Numbered from the stretch's first letter, positions 13,398 to 22,114 are shown. The stretch: 52,666 nucleotides of DNA from a virus (IMGVR_UViG_3300027821_000001:1-52666), one strand, 5' to 3'. Made by a program: numbers and translations. The notes: generated by a model not told the origin, from the sequence alone.

Positions 13398-13877
13398 ATG
13401 GATGAAAGTACCGAGAGAGTGTTTGAAACCCGTAGTAATCCCGATGGAACTATTGTGTTTAGAAGATCTGATGGTACCACAATTTGGGAAGGCGGCTCAG
13501 GTGATTCGGGAGGGTCTGATCGTCCAGTTCTGCAAGAATTAGTCAAGTATAATTATAGCACAGTTGTGAATCCGCCGCCAAATACAGGTCAAGTTCGTAC
13601 TAACGCTGGCGCTAACCCAGTCGATCAGATTAATACGATCTACGTCCATCGGATGGATGCTGATAACAGAGATGTTAAGTTCTTGCTAATGCAGCAGGGC
13701 AAAGCTGGTAGAATCTTGTTTGTACAGGATACTCAAAACTCAGATAGCAATGCTTTGTTTACCTTGCTTTCGGATCCAGTTGATAATCACGATTATCTTG
13801 TGCTTAATGTTGAATTACTGAGCGTTAGCGGAGTTCCACTAGCAGGATCTGGAATTCTACTTGGCTTGATGATTTAA
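13398..13877 (+). CDS. Probable virion protein (tail or baseplate associated), 159 aa
   Basis: The product starts with beta-rich repeats (NPDGTIVFRRSDGTTIWEGG) and a Gly/Ser linker. Its C-terminal domain reads TGQVRTNAGANPVDQINTIY, then HRMDADNRDVKFLL, ending in beta strands. That C-terminal pattern is common at the ends of phage tail fibre or baseplate proteins. No catalytic motif is present. It is the first gene of the morphogenesis operon. The assignment is from pattern only. Confidence 0.55.
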   Translation: MDESTERVFETRSNPDGTIVFRRSDGTTIWEGGSGDSGGSDRPVLQELVKYNYSTVVNPPPNTGQVRTNAGANPVDQINTIYVHRMDADNRDVKFLLMQQGKAGRILFVQDTQNSDSNALFTLLSDPVDNHDYLVLNVELLSVSGVPLAGSGILLGLMI

Positions 13878-13892
13878 ACGAGAGGAGGTCGT

Positions 13893-14264
13893 GTGCCAGC
13901 AAGGAGAAGAAGATCAGAGCCTGAACAGCAAATTCCTCGTCGACCCGCGACCACTCCCGAAGGTCGTGAAGATCAACTCGTGTCGCAAGCGATCGATCTT
14001 GCCGAGCAGCAAATTCGCGATGGCACAGCTTCCTCGCAGGTGATCACTCATTTTTTGAAGCTGGGTTCAACTCGCGAACAGCTGGAGCAGGAACGACTCG
14101 AGCATGAAAATGAATTGACGCGAGTCAAGATCGAAGCGATCGAATCTCAGAAGCGTGTGGAAGAACTATACCTGGAAGCTCTTACAGCAATGCGCACATA
14201 TGCAGGATCTGAGCCAAGATCGGATGAAGATGATCAAGACCAGAACGTACTCAGAGCTGTCTAA
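13893..14264 (+). CDS. Small terminase-like protein, 123 aa
   Basis: GTG 13893 follows GAGAGGAGG. The product begins with Arg-rich sequence and RRPATTPEGREDQLVSQAID, followed by a long helix with EQIRDGTASSQVITHFLKLG and REQLEQERLEHENELTRVK. The acidic tail is disordered. This pattern is widely found just upstream of HNH or large terminase genes and fits a small terminase or packaging accessory protein that binds DNA through its N-terminal helices. It overlaps the HNH gene by 41 bases. The large terminase itself is 8 kb downstream, which is unusual. Confidence 0.55.
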   Translation: MPARRRRSEPEQQIPRRPATTPEGREDQLVSQAIDLAEQQIRDGTASSQVITHFLKLGSTREQLEQERLEHENELTRVKIEAIESQKRVEELYLEALTAMRTYAGSEPRSDEDDQDQNVLRAV

Positions 14265-14643
14265 ACTAGAAACGTTCGACGAGCGATACGAGTATCTAAA
14301 GTTGGGTGGAGTTACCGGAAGTATTACTTTTGGCTTCGATCGTTGGATTAATCAACGTTTTTACAAATCGCCTGAGTGGGAAACTACTCGAGATCACGTT
14401 ATTATCCGAGATCATGGCTGTGATTTAGGAGTTCCTGGTTACGAGATTTTCGCACAACTTATTGTGCATCATATGAACCCAATTTCGTTGAATAATCTTT
14501 TACACGGAGACCAGGCCATTATTGATCCAGAGTTCCTAATAACTACATCTTTGCGTACACATAACGCTATTCACTATGGTAATTTCAATCTTCTACCTCG
14601 AGATCCTGTAGAAAGACAACGAGGTGATACTACGCTTTGGTGA
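14224..14643 (+). CDS. HNH endonuclease, 139 aa
   Basis: The best start is ATG 14224 (or 14230), within the end of the preceding gene. The core shows VIIRDHGCDLG, then LIVHHMNPIS (His-His) and, 40 residues later, LRTHNAIHYG. This is the His-Asn-His order of phage HNH nucleases. Members encoded beside terminase genes in HK97-type phages assist cos cleavage. A compact 139 residues is typical. It fits the suggestion that the region 13238-13397 is the packaging site. Confidence 0.8.
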   Translation: MKMIKTRTYSELSKLETFDERYEYLKLGGVTGSITFGFDRWINQRFYKSPEWETTRDHVIIRDHGCDLGVPGYEIFAQLIVHHMNPISLNNLLHGDQAIIDPEFLITTSLRTHNAIHYGNFNLLPRDPVERQRGDTTLW

Positions 14644-14653
14644 AAGGAGGAAT

Positions 14654-15034
14654 ATGCCTGCTGGAAAAATTAATCTCTCACCTCAAGTGCTGGATCTTAC
14701 GCTATATGCCGGAGATGATGCTGAATTTCGCTTGATTTGCAAAGATCCTGATGGCGAGCCGGTGGATATTTCCGGTGGGGTAGAGGCTCAAGTACGACTA
14801 GATCGTTCACAGGGAAGTACAGTTTTAGCTGAATTTGACTCTGATTTAACCGATGCTTTTAACGGAATTGTGATGCTTTCGTTGACTGGTGAACAAACAG
14901 CAGCATTAATTACCGATGATACCGGTAAATTTACTGGTGTTTGGGACGTACAGTGGACATCGGTTGATGCAGAAGTACGTACGCTCTGTCAAGGCAAAGT
15001 GGAGTGTTGGATCGATGTCACCCGACCTGTGTGA
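14654..15034 (+). CDS. Baseplate or minor tail protein, Ig-like N-terminal domain, 126 aa
   Basis: ATG 14654 follows AAAGGAGG. The product reads VLDLTLYAGDDAEFRLICKD, then EPVDISGGVEAQVRLDRS. This is the beta-sandwich pattern of BppU-like and related N-terminal domains of upper baseplate or minor tail proteins. The end (VWDVQWTSVDAEVRTLCQGK) completes the sandwich. It overlaps the next collagen-like gene by 20 bases. It probably anchors a receptor-binding assembly. Confidence 0.6.
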   Translation: MPAGKINLSPQVLDLTLYAGDDAEFRLICKDPDGEPVDISGGVEAQVRLDRSQGSTVLAEFDSDLTDAFNGIVMLSLTGEQTAALITDDTGKFTGVWDVQWTSVDAEVRTLCQGKVECWIDVTRPV

Positions 15035-15464
15035 ACTAAACGTAACGGTTTCAACCGCAGAAATTGAGCTTCAAGTTGAGGCAGTTCCAGATATTAAGGT
15101 AGATTTTGCATCGTTCGATACAAGTTTGACTGTCGATTCGGCTCCTGATGTTGTTGTAGTAGCTGCGGGTGGTATAGGTCCTGAGGGTCCTAAAGGTCCA
15201 CCGGGACCAGAAGGAGCATCGGGTCCGGTAGGTCCTCCAGGTCCTCCGGGGCCTGTGGGTCCGGCGGATGACCAAACATACATTTTTACTCAGGTAGCAC
15301 TTCTTGATCAATGGGTTATTACACATAATCTTGGTCGTTATCCATCAGTAACTGTTATTGATACTGGTGGTACTGAGATACTTCCAGATGTACATTATAT
15401 TGATGATAAGGAAATACATCTTTCTTTTTTCAATCCGACCTCCGGGAAGGCGTATCTTAACTAA
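15015..15464 (+). CDS. Collagen-like tail tip/adhesin protein, 149 aa
   Basis: ATG 15015 lies inside the end of the previous gene. Residues 1-50 are a beta domain. Residues 53-78 are collagen triplets (GPEGPKGPPGPEGASGPVGP). The C-terminal 65 residues read QWVITHNLGRYPSVTVIDTG, ending with FFNPTSGKAYLN. This domain recurs at the tips of phage tail fibres, where it forms trimers and touches the host. The protein is a likely receptor-binding or fibre component. Confidence 0.75.
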   Translation: MSPDLCELNVTVSTAEIELQVEAVPDIKVDFASFDTSLTVDSAPDVVVVAAGGIGPEGPKGPPGPEGASGPVGPPGPPGPVGPADDQTYIFTQVALLDQWVITHNLGRYPSVTVIDTGGTEILPDVHYIDDKEIHLSFFNPTSGKAYLN

Positions 15465-15472
15465 GGAGATTG

Positions 15473-16798
15473 ATGCCAACTCTAGCAGCACCACTTGATT
15501 TGGCTAAGCTAGAGGCTCGCAATCTTCGCGCGCATCAGCTTGGCTCCGCTCCCGGGTCTCCGGTCACGGGACAACTTTATTACAATACGGCAGACAATAC
15601 GCTTTACTGGTGGGATGGAACGGCGTGGGTGTCTGCTCGAGGTGGAGTTTCATCTGTACCCGACGCAAGTCCAAGTGTGAAAGGTATTGTTCAATTAGCT
15701 GGCGATCTTGCCGGTACCGCCGCGTCTCCACAGATTGCAGCCGGTGCTGTTACCGATGCTGAAGTAGCAGCGGCAAATAAAGATGGCGCGGCTGCAACGC
15801 CTTCGATGCGAACACTTGGAATGGGTTCGCAGCAGGCGATGAATGGTGGTAATTCGCTATATTTGATTGGATCGAATAATCCATCTGCTGGTCCGATTCC
15901 CATGTCGAGTCAAAGACTTGTGAGTGTTGCGGATCCGACTTCAGCTCAGGACGCAGCTACGAAGAATTATGTAGATAATCTAATTCAAGGCGCAGCTTGG
16001 AAGCAACCGGTACGATGTGTTGCAACTACTAATGTTGGTGCTGGTAGCGCGCCTGGTGGTCCGCAGACAATCGATGGCGTAACGACAGGTAATAACGATC
16101 GTGTCTTGTTAACAGCCCAAACTAATCCACAGTACAACGGGATTTATAGTACTAACACCGGTAGTACTTGGAGTCGAGTGGCTGATGCTAACCAAGCGGC
16201 CGAGCTCTTGAATGCCGCGGTATTTGTTGAGGAAGGTACTTCATATTCGGATACAGCTTGGACTTGTACTACCAATGCACCGATTACAGTTGATACAACT
16301 CCACTGACTTGGGTAGCATTTACCGGCGTAGCAGATTTTAATGCTGGTGCTGGTCTGACCAAATCTGGTAATACTGTTGATGTCGGCGCTGGCGCAGGCA
16401 TTACCGTTAATCCCGATTCAATTCAAGTTGCTAATAACGGGATTACTAATGCGATGATTGCAGACGGCGCAGTTGACTTAGCAAGTGCGGATGTAACTAA
16501 TGCATTACCACTTGCTAAGGGTGGTACGGGACAGACAACAGCTAAGGCTGCACGCGAGACAGGCATGGGTGCTGCTGGTTATTATAATAATGGCGCAGTT
16601 CATGCCGCTGGGACACAGATTGTTATTCTTCAGTCAACACATGGTCTTCGAGCCACTCGATGTTTGCTCGTACAAGTTCAGGATGCGGGTGGGAACGTTC
16701 TTCTCGCGGATGTTACGGTACAGCTTAGCGGCGATGTTTATGTTAATTTTGGTGTAAGCCAAGCCGCCAACTCAATTCTAGTAACCATTATTGGCTGA
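15473..16798 (+). CDS. Tail fibre protein, 441 aa
   Basis: ATG 15473 follows AAGGAG. The N-terminal module (GQLYYNTADNTLYWWDGTAW, residues 33-52) is a repeated fibre attachment block also found in the next gene. The middle has a KNYVDNL element typical of long tail fibre shafts, then beta-helical Thr/Asn/Gly-rich repeats. The C-terminal 70 residues (HGLRATRCLLVQVQDAGGNV) form a probable trimeric knob. Low charge and high Ala/Gly/Thr content are typical of fibres. The stop overlaps the next ATG. Confidence 0.75.
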   Translation: MPTLAAPLDLAKLEARNLRAHQLGSAPGSPVTGQLYYNTADNTLYWWDGTAWVSARGGVSSVPDASPSVKGIVQLAGDLAGTAASPQIAAGAVTDAEVAAANKDGAAATPSMRTLGMGSQQAMNGGNSLYLIGSNNPSAGPIPMSSQRLVSVADPTSAQDAATKNYVDNLIQGAAWKQPVRCVATTNVGAGSAPGGPQTIDGVTTGNNDRVLLTAQTNPQYNGIYSTNTGSTWSRVADANQAAELLNAAVFVEEGTSYSDTAWTCTTNAPITVDTTPLTWVAFTGVADFNAGAGLTKSGNTVDVGAGAGITVNPDSIQVANNGITNAMIADGAVDLASADVTNALPLAKGGTGQTTAKAARETGMGAAGYYNNGAVHAAGTQIVILQSTHGLRATRCLLVQVQDAGGNVLLADVTVQLSGDVYVNFGVSQAANSILVTIIG

Positions 16799-18528
16799 TG
16801 ACTACCTTTATTGGCAGTCTAGTAGTTCCGCGCCAATCAGCACCACCTTCGTCGCCTATGACGGGACAACTTTACTACGATATCGATGATAATAAACTTT
16901 ATTGGTGGAATGGCACAATCTGGGTAGATGCTACCGGTACTGCGCCTGGTGCACCAACTATTTATGATAGTGATCAAATCGGTACGGTTAAAGTTTGGAC
17001 GGGTAGGACGATTCCAACCAATTGGCTGTTGGCAGCCGGACAAACGCTAAACGAGAATGCTGGTTATGTAGATTTGGCCAATTTTGCTGCTGCTGAGGTT
17101 GCGGCAGGAAATCCACTTTGGGGAATTACAGGCACTGCACCTAATCGAATTATTACACTTCCCGATTTTCGTCGTAAAATGTTGTACGGTTCAAGTACAC
17201 CAACCTCGGATTTAGGTATGAGTTATCAGAGTGGGGGCGCAGAAACACACACTCTTACTCTTGGTCAGCTCCCAAACCATCAACATGGTCCGGGAACGCT
17301 CTACACAGGTGGGCGTGATACGGCTCATACACATAGTGGTACAACTAGTCCCGCAGGTACCCATAATCATGGTCCATCTACTAGTGATAACTTTGGCACA
17401 ACTACGGGAGCCACAGCAGCGCTTGGTTCGGGTGGTACCTCTCGCTATATTGTCTCGAATTATGGCTGGACCGATTGGGAACCTGATCACCAACACGGTT
17501 TTTCAACTGGTTACGAATCTGCCGATCATGGTCATGCAGTTACTTCGGGTTTGACTGGAGCTGTTGGTAGTGGTAATGCAATTAATAATCTACCACCACA
17601 TATTTTGGTAGCATTCATTATCAAGGTTATGGGTGCAGCTATCAATTCAGGCGGAGTGCTTCAAGGAGCAACGGGCGCACCAGGCGCAAAAGGTGATCCC
17701 GGTCCTTGGCGTGGTGCTTGGTCAGCAGCGACAGCTTATGCCATAGGTGATTCGGTTAGTTATTACGATGGTACTGTTACGGCTAGCTATCGACGTAAAG
17801 TAGCGGGTACAACTGCCGGTAACCCGAAGACCGATACAACGAATTGGGAGATAATTGCTTCGGGTGGTTCGGTTGGAGCTCCGGGAGCAGTTACAGTCTA
17901 CGAACAGCCTGATCAGCCGAGTGATACTACAACTGGTGCGATCTGGGTTGATACCGATGATACGCCTGCAGCCTGGACTCCGCTCATTCCAGTTGTCACT
18001 TCTTTGCCGACTAGTCCATACGATGGGCAAGAAGTTTATTTATTGGCCGATGCTACTGGCGGTGTGATGTGGCATTTACGCTTTCGAGCAGCGAGTCCGA
18101 GTACGTTTAAGTGGGAGGCTATTAGCGGTCCATCTATTTCCGCGGCTGTTGTGACTGATCAATCGTTTGCTGCGAATGCAGGTTACAACGATCCCGCTAC
18201 ACCAGGTCCGTTAATCACCTTCCCGCGCGCAGGCGATTATGAGTACGAGGCTCAATGCGATATGTATGTTGCATCGCAGTCAGCAGCACTCACGGGTGTG
18301 CTTGGATTGACGCCTTCTTCGGGTACTTTCGATGCGAGTGGTGGTACAACAACCGATCCGCATACTGCGTATCTGGCTAACGGTGGTTTAGCTTCCTCGT
18401 TTCTTGCTGTGGGTGTGATTCGGGGTGTCGCCGCAGGCGGGACATTAAAGATGCAGTACCAGGCAAATAATGGTGTGCCGCATGTACGTTGGCGGATTAT
18501 CAAAGCGCGTCCGATTAGGGTGATCTAA
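16798..18528 (+). CDS. Tail collar/fibre protein with carbohydrate-binding module, 576 aa
   Basis: Four blocks are visible. Residues 20-43 repeat the GQLYYDIDDNKLYWWNGT attachment module of the 15473 protein. Residues 60-275 match the phage tail collar/microcystin-dependent-protein fold (GTVKVWTGRTIPTNWLLAAG, later TLGQLPNHQHGPG and PPHILVAFIIKV). A short collagen-like stretch then precedes WRGAWSAATAYAIGDSVSYY, a CBM5/12-like sugar-binding motif. The C-terminal beta domain ends at VRWRIIKARP. The multi-domain layout suggests an adhesin that binds host surface polysaccharide. Confidence 0.75.
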   Translation: MTTFIGSLVVPRQSAPPSSPMTGQLYYDIDDNKLYWWNGTIWVDATGTAPGAPTIYDSDQIGTVKVWTGRTIPTNWLLAAGQTLNENAGYVDLANFAAAEVAAGNPLWGITGTAPNRIITLPDFRRKMLYGSSTPTSDLGMSYQSGGAETHTLTLGQLPNHQHGPGTLYTGGRDTAHTHSGTTSPAGTHNHGPSTSDNFGTTTGATAALGSGGTSRYIVSNYGWTDWEPDHQHGFSTGYESADHGHAVTSGLTGAVGSGNAINNLPPHILVAFIIKVMGAAINSGGVLQGATGAPGAKGDPGPWRGAWSAATAYAIGDSVSYYDGTVTASYRRKVAGTTAGNPKTDTTNWEIIASGGSVGAPGAVTVYEQPDQPSDTTTGAIWVDTDDTPAAWTPLIPVVTSLPTSPYDGQEVYLLADATGGVMWHLRFRAASPSTFKWEAISGPSISAAVVTDQSFAANAGYNDPATPGPLITFPRAGDYEYEAQCDMYVASQSAALTGVLGLTPSSGTFDASGGTTTDPHTAYLANGGLASSFLAVGVIRGVAAGGTLKMQYQANNGVPHVRWRIIKARPIRVI

Positions 18529-19587
18529 ATGGTGCCAATTCCGAAAGCAATTCGAGTTCGTACAAGTTCAGGTTGGCAAGACATAGCGCTAGTTGGACCA
18601 GCAGGACCAGCGGGTGGACCACTTGATATGAAGCGGATTGCCGGTCAATATGAGAACTATAATGGTCCCATCACCTCAACTAGTCTCGTTAATCTTTACT
18701 GTGACAGCGCAGGTACAATTCCGTTGCGTCTGACCTTTACGCCACCTGTTGATGCTTGGTTGGATGCTACTCTTAATATGGGAATTGTCGAGAAATCTGA
18801 TGCCAACTATAATTATGGCTACGCGGTTATGCGATTGACACCTCCTGATGTGGATGGTGTTCAGGACGCGGATCATTATGTAATGCAGCACGCGTCAGTT
18901 AATATTTATGATCACCGCCATGTTCAACGAGTGTTTAAACTTGCGGCCGGGACAAGTTATATTCTAGATGGATTGTTTACGTGCAGCGCTGGTAGTTGGC
19001 GTTATCACGCGGGCAAGGCGATGCTCTATCTTGATGGACGTCTCTGGGCTCGCGGAGCAGCACTTGACCCAGCGAATCGTTGGTTTCAGGTACAGAATGT
19101 AGTCAACGCATCCTCAGTAAATTTCACTGGGCTTGATGGTGCAACAGATCAAGCCTATGAACTTTTTGGACAGTTTCGTTGGCAGTCGGTTGGTCCTGAT
19201 AATCACATTTATCTACGCTTTAATGGAGATGCCGGAGCTGGTGGCCGTTATGTCTGGGTATCGGCGGGGGCGTATTATGATTTAGGACCAGTCCAAGGCG
19301 CAAATGATGGTACGAACACTCCAAGTGGGATTGGGTTGATCCGTTCGAATTGGAATAATGATGGTTACTGTATAATTCGTGGGATTATCACAGCCCAGGC
19401 TGGAGGTATAAATGTTCAAGAATATATGGGTCAGGCATTTTTCCGCGCTGACGCTGCCGGGCCGTATATTTCTGTGAAGAACTATGGTGGACAGTATTAT
19501 TCGGGAAATGCGAATCTGACTTCGCTCTCAATTAACCCGTTGGCTGGAAATGTGACCGGTCGCTTTGCGCTGAGGAGGTTGTATTGA
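18529..19587 (+). CDS. Minor tail/receptor-binding protein, 352 aa
   Basis: The ATG follows the previous stop directly. The N terminus carries SGWQDIALVGPAGPAGGP, a short collagen-like linker. The rest is a long beta-rich adhesin without charged helices (for example RVFKLAAGTSYILDGLFTCS and GGRYVWVSAGAYYDLG). A C-terminal RFALRRLY strand ends the protein. Position and composition suggest a fibre or receptor-binding subunit; no enzymatic motif is visible. Confidence 0.65.
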   Translation: MVPIPKAIRVRTSSGWQDIALVGPAGPAGGPLDMKRIAGQYENYNGPITSTSLVNLYCDSAGTIPLRLTFTPPVDAWLDATLNMGIVEKSDANYNYGYAVMRLTPPDVDGVQDADHYVMQHASVNIYDHRHVQRVFKLAAGTSYILDGLFTCSAGSWRYHAGKAMLYLDGRLWARGAALDPANRWFQVQNVVNASSVNFTGLDGATDQAYELFGQFRWQSVGPDNHIYLRFNGDAGAGGRYVWVSAGAYYDLGPVQGANDGTNTPSGIGLIRSNWNNDGYCIIRGIITAQAGGINVQEYMGQAFFRADAAGPYISVKNYGGQYYSGNANLTSLSINPLAGNVTGRFALRRLY

Positions 19588-19794
19588 TTGATCATAGGAG
19601 AGTACGATCCGGCTAATGTAGATAGTATTATAAATACATTGGCAGCATTCTTATCGGGGTTTGGTAGTGTGATTACTGCCTATCTCGGTATTCGATTTGA
19701 GCGAAATCGTAGTCGACAGGAATGTGAAGAAAAAATTAAAGCATTTAGAGAAGGTATGAAACTTGGGCGAACAACCGAGGAGCGTAAAAAGTGA
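19588..19794 (+). CDS. Small membrane protein, possible holin-like, 68 aa
   Basis: TTG 19588 follows GAGGAGG at a spacing of about nine bases. One hydrophobic segment (IINTLAAFLSGFGSVITAYLG, residues 14-34) is followed by a strongly charged, helical C terminus (FERNRSRQECEEKIKAF). It stands between fibre genes and the CHAP endolysin at 20117. Holin or lysis-accessory function is therefore plausible, but a single span with a long charged tail is not decisive. Confidence 0.45.
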   Translation: MIIGEYDPANVDSIINTLAAFLSGFGSVITAYLGIRFERNRSRQECEEKIKAFREGMKLGRTTEERKK

Positions 19795-20120
19795 TGAAAA
19801 CGATTGCATTTATAATCGTAACAATATCACTGGCCGCTGCCTCTGGGTTTTTTGTAGCTTCGGCTATTCAAGGCGCTCCAACTCAAGCAGTTAAAACGGT
19901 TACTGTTACTCTCAAAAATGGAGCAACTGGTCCAACTGGAGAAAAAGGAGTAAAAGGCGAACCTGGAGCAGCAGGGCCAGCAGGACCAGCGGGAGCTCGA
20001 GGACCAACGGGAACAGGAGGAGCACTTACTTGTCCGACTGGATTTGAGGTTGGTGAAGTAGTAATTAATCATCCCGGTGGTCAAGTCACTATCTATGGAT
20101 GTATCAAGGAGGGCCAATGA
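19794..20120 (+). CDS. Secreted/anchored collagen-like protein, 108 aa
   Basis: ATG 19794 overlaps the previous stop. An N-terminal signal or anchor (KTIAFIIVTISLAAASGFFV) is followed by about 12 Gly-x-y triplets (GPTGEKGVKGEPGAAGPAGP, residues 45-76). A small C-terminal domain with two cysteines follows (LTCPTGFEVGE, then IYGCIKEGQ). It repeats the architecture of the larger 8642 protein. It is co-translated with the membrane protein before it and the endolysin after it. An exported collagen-like protein in a lysis module is uncommon. Confidence 0.65.
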   Translation: MKTIAFIIVTISLAAASGFFVASAIQGAPTQAVKTVTVTLKNGATGPTGEKGVKGEPGAAGPAGPAGARGPTGTGGALTCPTGFEVGEVVINHPGGQVTIYGCIKEGQ

Positions 20121-21109
20121 GCGCACTCCCATGGGAAATCGGTCCTGGACCAAGACCTCATAATAATTCGCGTTTGACTCGCACTCTCTATGCGCCTGAT
20201 AATCCTGATCAACCGACGCAGTCGGATGGCAAAGATGTACAGGCATTAAAGCGGATGGTGAGTCGGGCGGGTTACTGGGATTGGCAAGATTTTGATCGTA
20301 CTTACACCAATGCGTTTGCTCATGGTGCGACAGGACCAACAGGTTCGGGTCCTGGGGTGGATGGATTACGCAAATCAATTGGGATTGGCGACGGCTCAGG
20401 GACGTTGAATGAGCGCGTTTACCATGCCTTACTATATGCTAGAGTACCGGCAAAAGATTGGCGCGGCAATGCGATGTCACATTCGGGCGAATGGATTTGT
20501 GACCAAAAATCGCAGGAACTTTTGACCGCTTACCAGCAGGCATGGAACGAGGATCATCCGGACCCTAAGCCGCCACCTGAGCCAAGTGAGCCAAGTGGTG
20601 ATCGGCGACAGGTGGCCATGGATCATTTGTACGGACGGCTTGGATACACCGAGTCACCAGCGAACTCGAATTGTGATGAGCGCAAAGATGGTATTAGAAC
20701 AGCACAGATGCACACCGCTGGTGGAGGTACTTGGTTGTTGTATCAGCCTTGGTGTGGTTGTTGGTGTTACTACGCACTTGAGGCAGCTGGAGTAAACGGT
20801 ATCGACTCACATATGGCCTCGGTCGCACAGATTGAGGACAATGCCAAACGTAGAGCTAAATGTTACGTCGGTTGGACAGCCGATAGCGCACGCGCGCGCA
20901 AGGGTGATCTAGCTGTGATTGGCGGTTATGGTATGCATGTTGAGACGGTACGTGGAAAAGTTCAGGCGGACGGGGGCTTACCGACCTATGGCGGTAATAC
21001 ATCGTCAGGTAGTTCGGGCTCACAAGCAAACGGAGGAGGAGCCTATGCTCGTGTTCGCTATCCGGGGGAGGTGAGAGGCATTGCGCTTGTTCGATATCCC
21101 GGAGAGTGA
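20117..21109 (+). CDS. CHAP-domain endolysin, 330 aa
   Basis: ATG 20117 follows GGAGGGCC. The N-terminal 130 residues resemble the peptidoglycan-associated N-terminal part of some actinophage lysins (DGKDVQALKRMVSRAGYWDW, LYARVPAKDWRGNAMS). The C-terminal domain from about residue 175 has WCGCWCYYALEAAG with the nucleophile Cys, ARKGDLAVIGGYGMHVETV with the active His, and a terminal Gly/Ser linker. This order is the CHAP amidase/peptidase fold. It cuts host peptidoglycan for lysis. Together with the Rpf-like protein at 940 the phage has two muralytic activities. Confidence 0.8.
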   Translation: MSALPWEIGPGPRPHNNSRLTRTLYAPDNPDQPTQSDGKDVQALKRMVSRAGYWDWQDFDRTYTNAFAHGATGPTGSGPGVDGLRKSIGIGDGSGTLNERVYHALLYARVPAKDWRGNAMSHSGEWICDQKSQELLTAYQQAWNEDHPDPKPPPEPSEPSGDRRQVAMDHLYGRLGYTESPANSNCDERKDGIRTAQMHTAGGGTWLLYQPWCGCWCYYALEAAGVNGIDSHMASVAQIEDNAKRRAKCYVGWTADSARARKGDLAVIGGYGMHVETVRGKVQADGGLPTYGGNTSSGSSGSQANGGGAYARVRYPGEVRGIALVRYPGE

Positions 21110-21248
21110 TACTGATTTTCGTGGTGAACCCGAGACAGTTGATGTCTGGGATCAGCAAGGTGAAGTAGATTGGAGTAAAGAGCCGCTCTCAGATGATAAT
21201 TTATCGGATAAAGTAAAGGGTTTTCTTAACGTATCGAAAGGGGAATAA
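21081..21248 (+). CDS. Hypothetical acidic protein, 55 aa
   Basis: A frame from TTG 21081, with GGGAGG upstream at 21065-21070 inside the lysin gene, encodes an acidic 55-residue product (DIPESDTDFRGEPETVDVWD, then SDKVKGFLNVSKGE). It overlaps the lysin end by 29 bases. No family was recognised. It fills the gap before the next gene with good spacing, so I regard it as probably real. Confidence 0.5.
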   Translation: MRLFDIPESDTDFRGEPETVDVWDQQGEVDWSKEPLSDDNLSDKVKGFLNVSKGE

Positions 21249-21250
21249 GT

Positions 21251-21496
21251 ATGGAAACACAGCATGAGCAGCCAGTAGAGCCGGGTCAGCCTGAGCCCGA
21301 GCCGAAGGCACCAGATCAACCGGTAGAGCCGGGACAGCCCGAGCCAGCTCCAGTTCCAGAGCCGGGACAGCCTGAGCCACAGCCCGGACAGCCCGAGCCA
21401 GCTCCAGAGCCGGGACAGCCCGAGCCTTCTCCTGCTGTTCCAGCTCCAGATACGTCTCCTCCCGAGGAGCAGGGGGATGGAAACGGCGAGGGATAA
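21251..21496 (+). CDS. Pro/Glu repeat protein, 81 aa
   Basis: ATG 21251 follows AAAGGGG. The product is built of PGQPEP repeats (EPGQPEPEPKAPDQPVEPGQ and on) and ends EEQGDGNGEG. It is disordered and acidic, with no folded domain. Such extended Pro/Glu arms are known as spacers in cell-wall and virion surface proteins, but on its own its role is open. The repeat DNA may recombine. Confidence 0.6.
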   Translation: METQHEQPVEPGQPEPEPKAPDQPVEPGQPEPAPVPEPGQPEPQPGQPEPAPEPGQPEPSPAVPAPDTSPPEEQGDGNGEG

Positions 21497-21525
21497 TTCA
21501 AAAGAAAGTAAAGCGGGTGAAGTAG

Positions 21526-21933
21526 ATGATTATGAGTATTCTTACTAGTACTAAAAAGGTATTGGGGATTGACGAAAATTATACCGTATTTGACGAAGAT
21601 ATCATCATGCATATTAACACTGCCTTCTCTACTCTTACCCAGCTAGGGGTTGGCCCACCTGAAGGTTACATGATTGATGATGTAGCCGATGAGTGGGATG
21701 ATTTTATTGTCAACGATGCTCAGTATAATTCAGTTAAATCGTACGTTTTTCTCCGTGTTCGACAGCTGTTTGATCCTCCGACGACATCATATCTGATTGC
21801 TGCGTTTGATAGACAAATTCAGGAGCTCGAGTGGCGTTTGAATGTGCATCGAGAAGAAACGGCGTGGGTTGATCCAGATCCACCAAGATACCCGGAAGGT
21901 CCGTATGGCGAAGATCTTAGAAGGGTGGGGTGA
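21526..21933 (+). CDS. Head-to-tail connector/adaptor, 135 aa
   Basis: ATG 21526 precedes the conserved start SILTSTKKVLGIDENYTVFD. The middle contains INTAFSTLTQLGVGPPEG, and the end RVRQLFDPPTTSYLIAAF then QIQELEWRLNVHREE. This matches the helical head-tail adaptor family (gp6/YqbG-like) of siphoviruses. It binds the portal ring. It is displaced from portal and capsid genes here by the terminase and small genes. The C terminus has a Pro-rich tail. Confidence 0.75.
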   Translation: MIMSILTSTKKVLGIDENYTVFDEDIIMHINTAFSTLTQLGVGPPEGYMIDDVADEWDDFIVNDAQYNSVKSYVFLRVRQLFDPPTTSYLIAAFDRQIQELEWRLNVHREETAWVDPDPPRYPEGPYGEDLRRVG

Positions 21934-22106
21934 TGGAAAGAGAAGATCCTCTGGAAGAGAGAAAACGACAGGATAAGGAGAAAGCTGAGGATAATCGAGC
22001 ACGACAGAAGCGTCAGGGAGTAATTTCGGAAGAAGGAGCAGAAGAAGAAGCTGCACCGGAAGCTGCACCTGCACCGGAAGCTAAGACTGCAGCTCCGCCA
22101 AGCTAG
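21933..22106 (+). CDS. Hypothetical charged protein, 57 aa
   Basis: ATG 21933 overlaps the adaptor stop. The product has a charged helix (DPLEERKRQDKEKAEDNRAR) and an Ala/Pro/Glu-rich tail ending AAPPS. It is disordered or coiled coil. No family was recognised. It sits between connector and the HHGVRGMKWG protein, so it may be a small structural or scaffolding accessory. Confidence 0.55.
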   Translation: MEREDPLEERKRQDKEKAEDNRARQKRQGVISEEGAEEEAAPEAAPAPEAKTAAPPS

Positions 22107-22114
22107 GGGGCAAA

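Noticed and set aside
21251-21496. PEPGQ repeat DNA as a non-coding repeat array
   Set aside because: The frame is kept open with start, ribosome site and stop, and degenerate codons vary while the protein repeat is kept, so it is coding.
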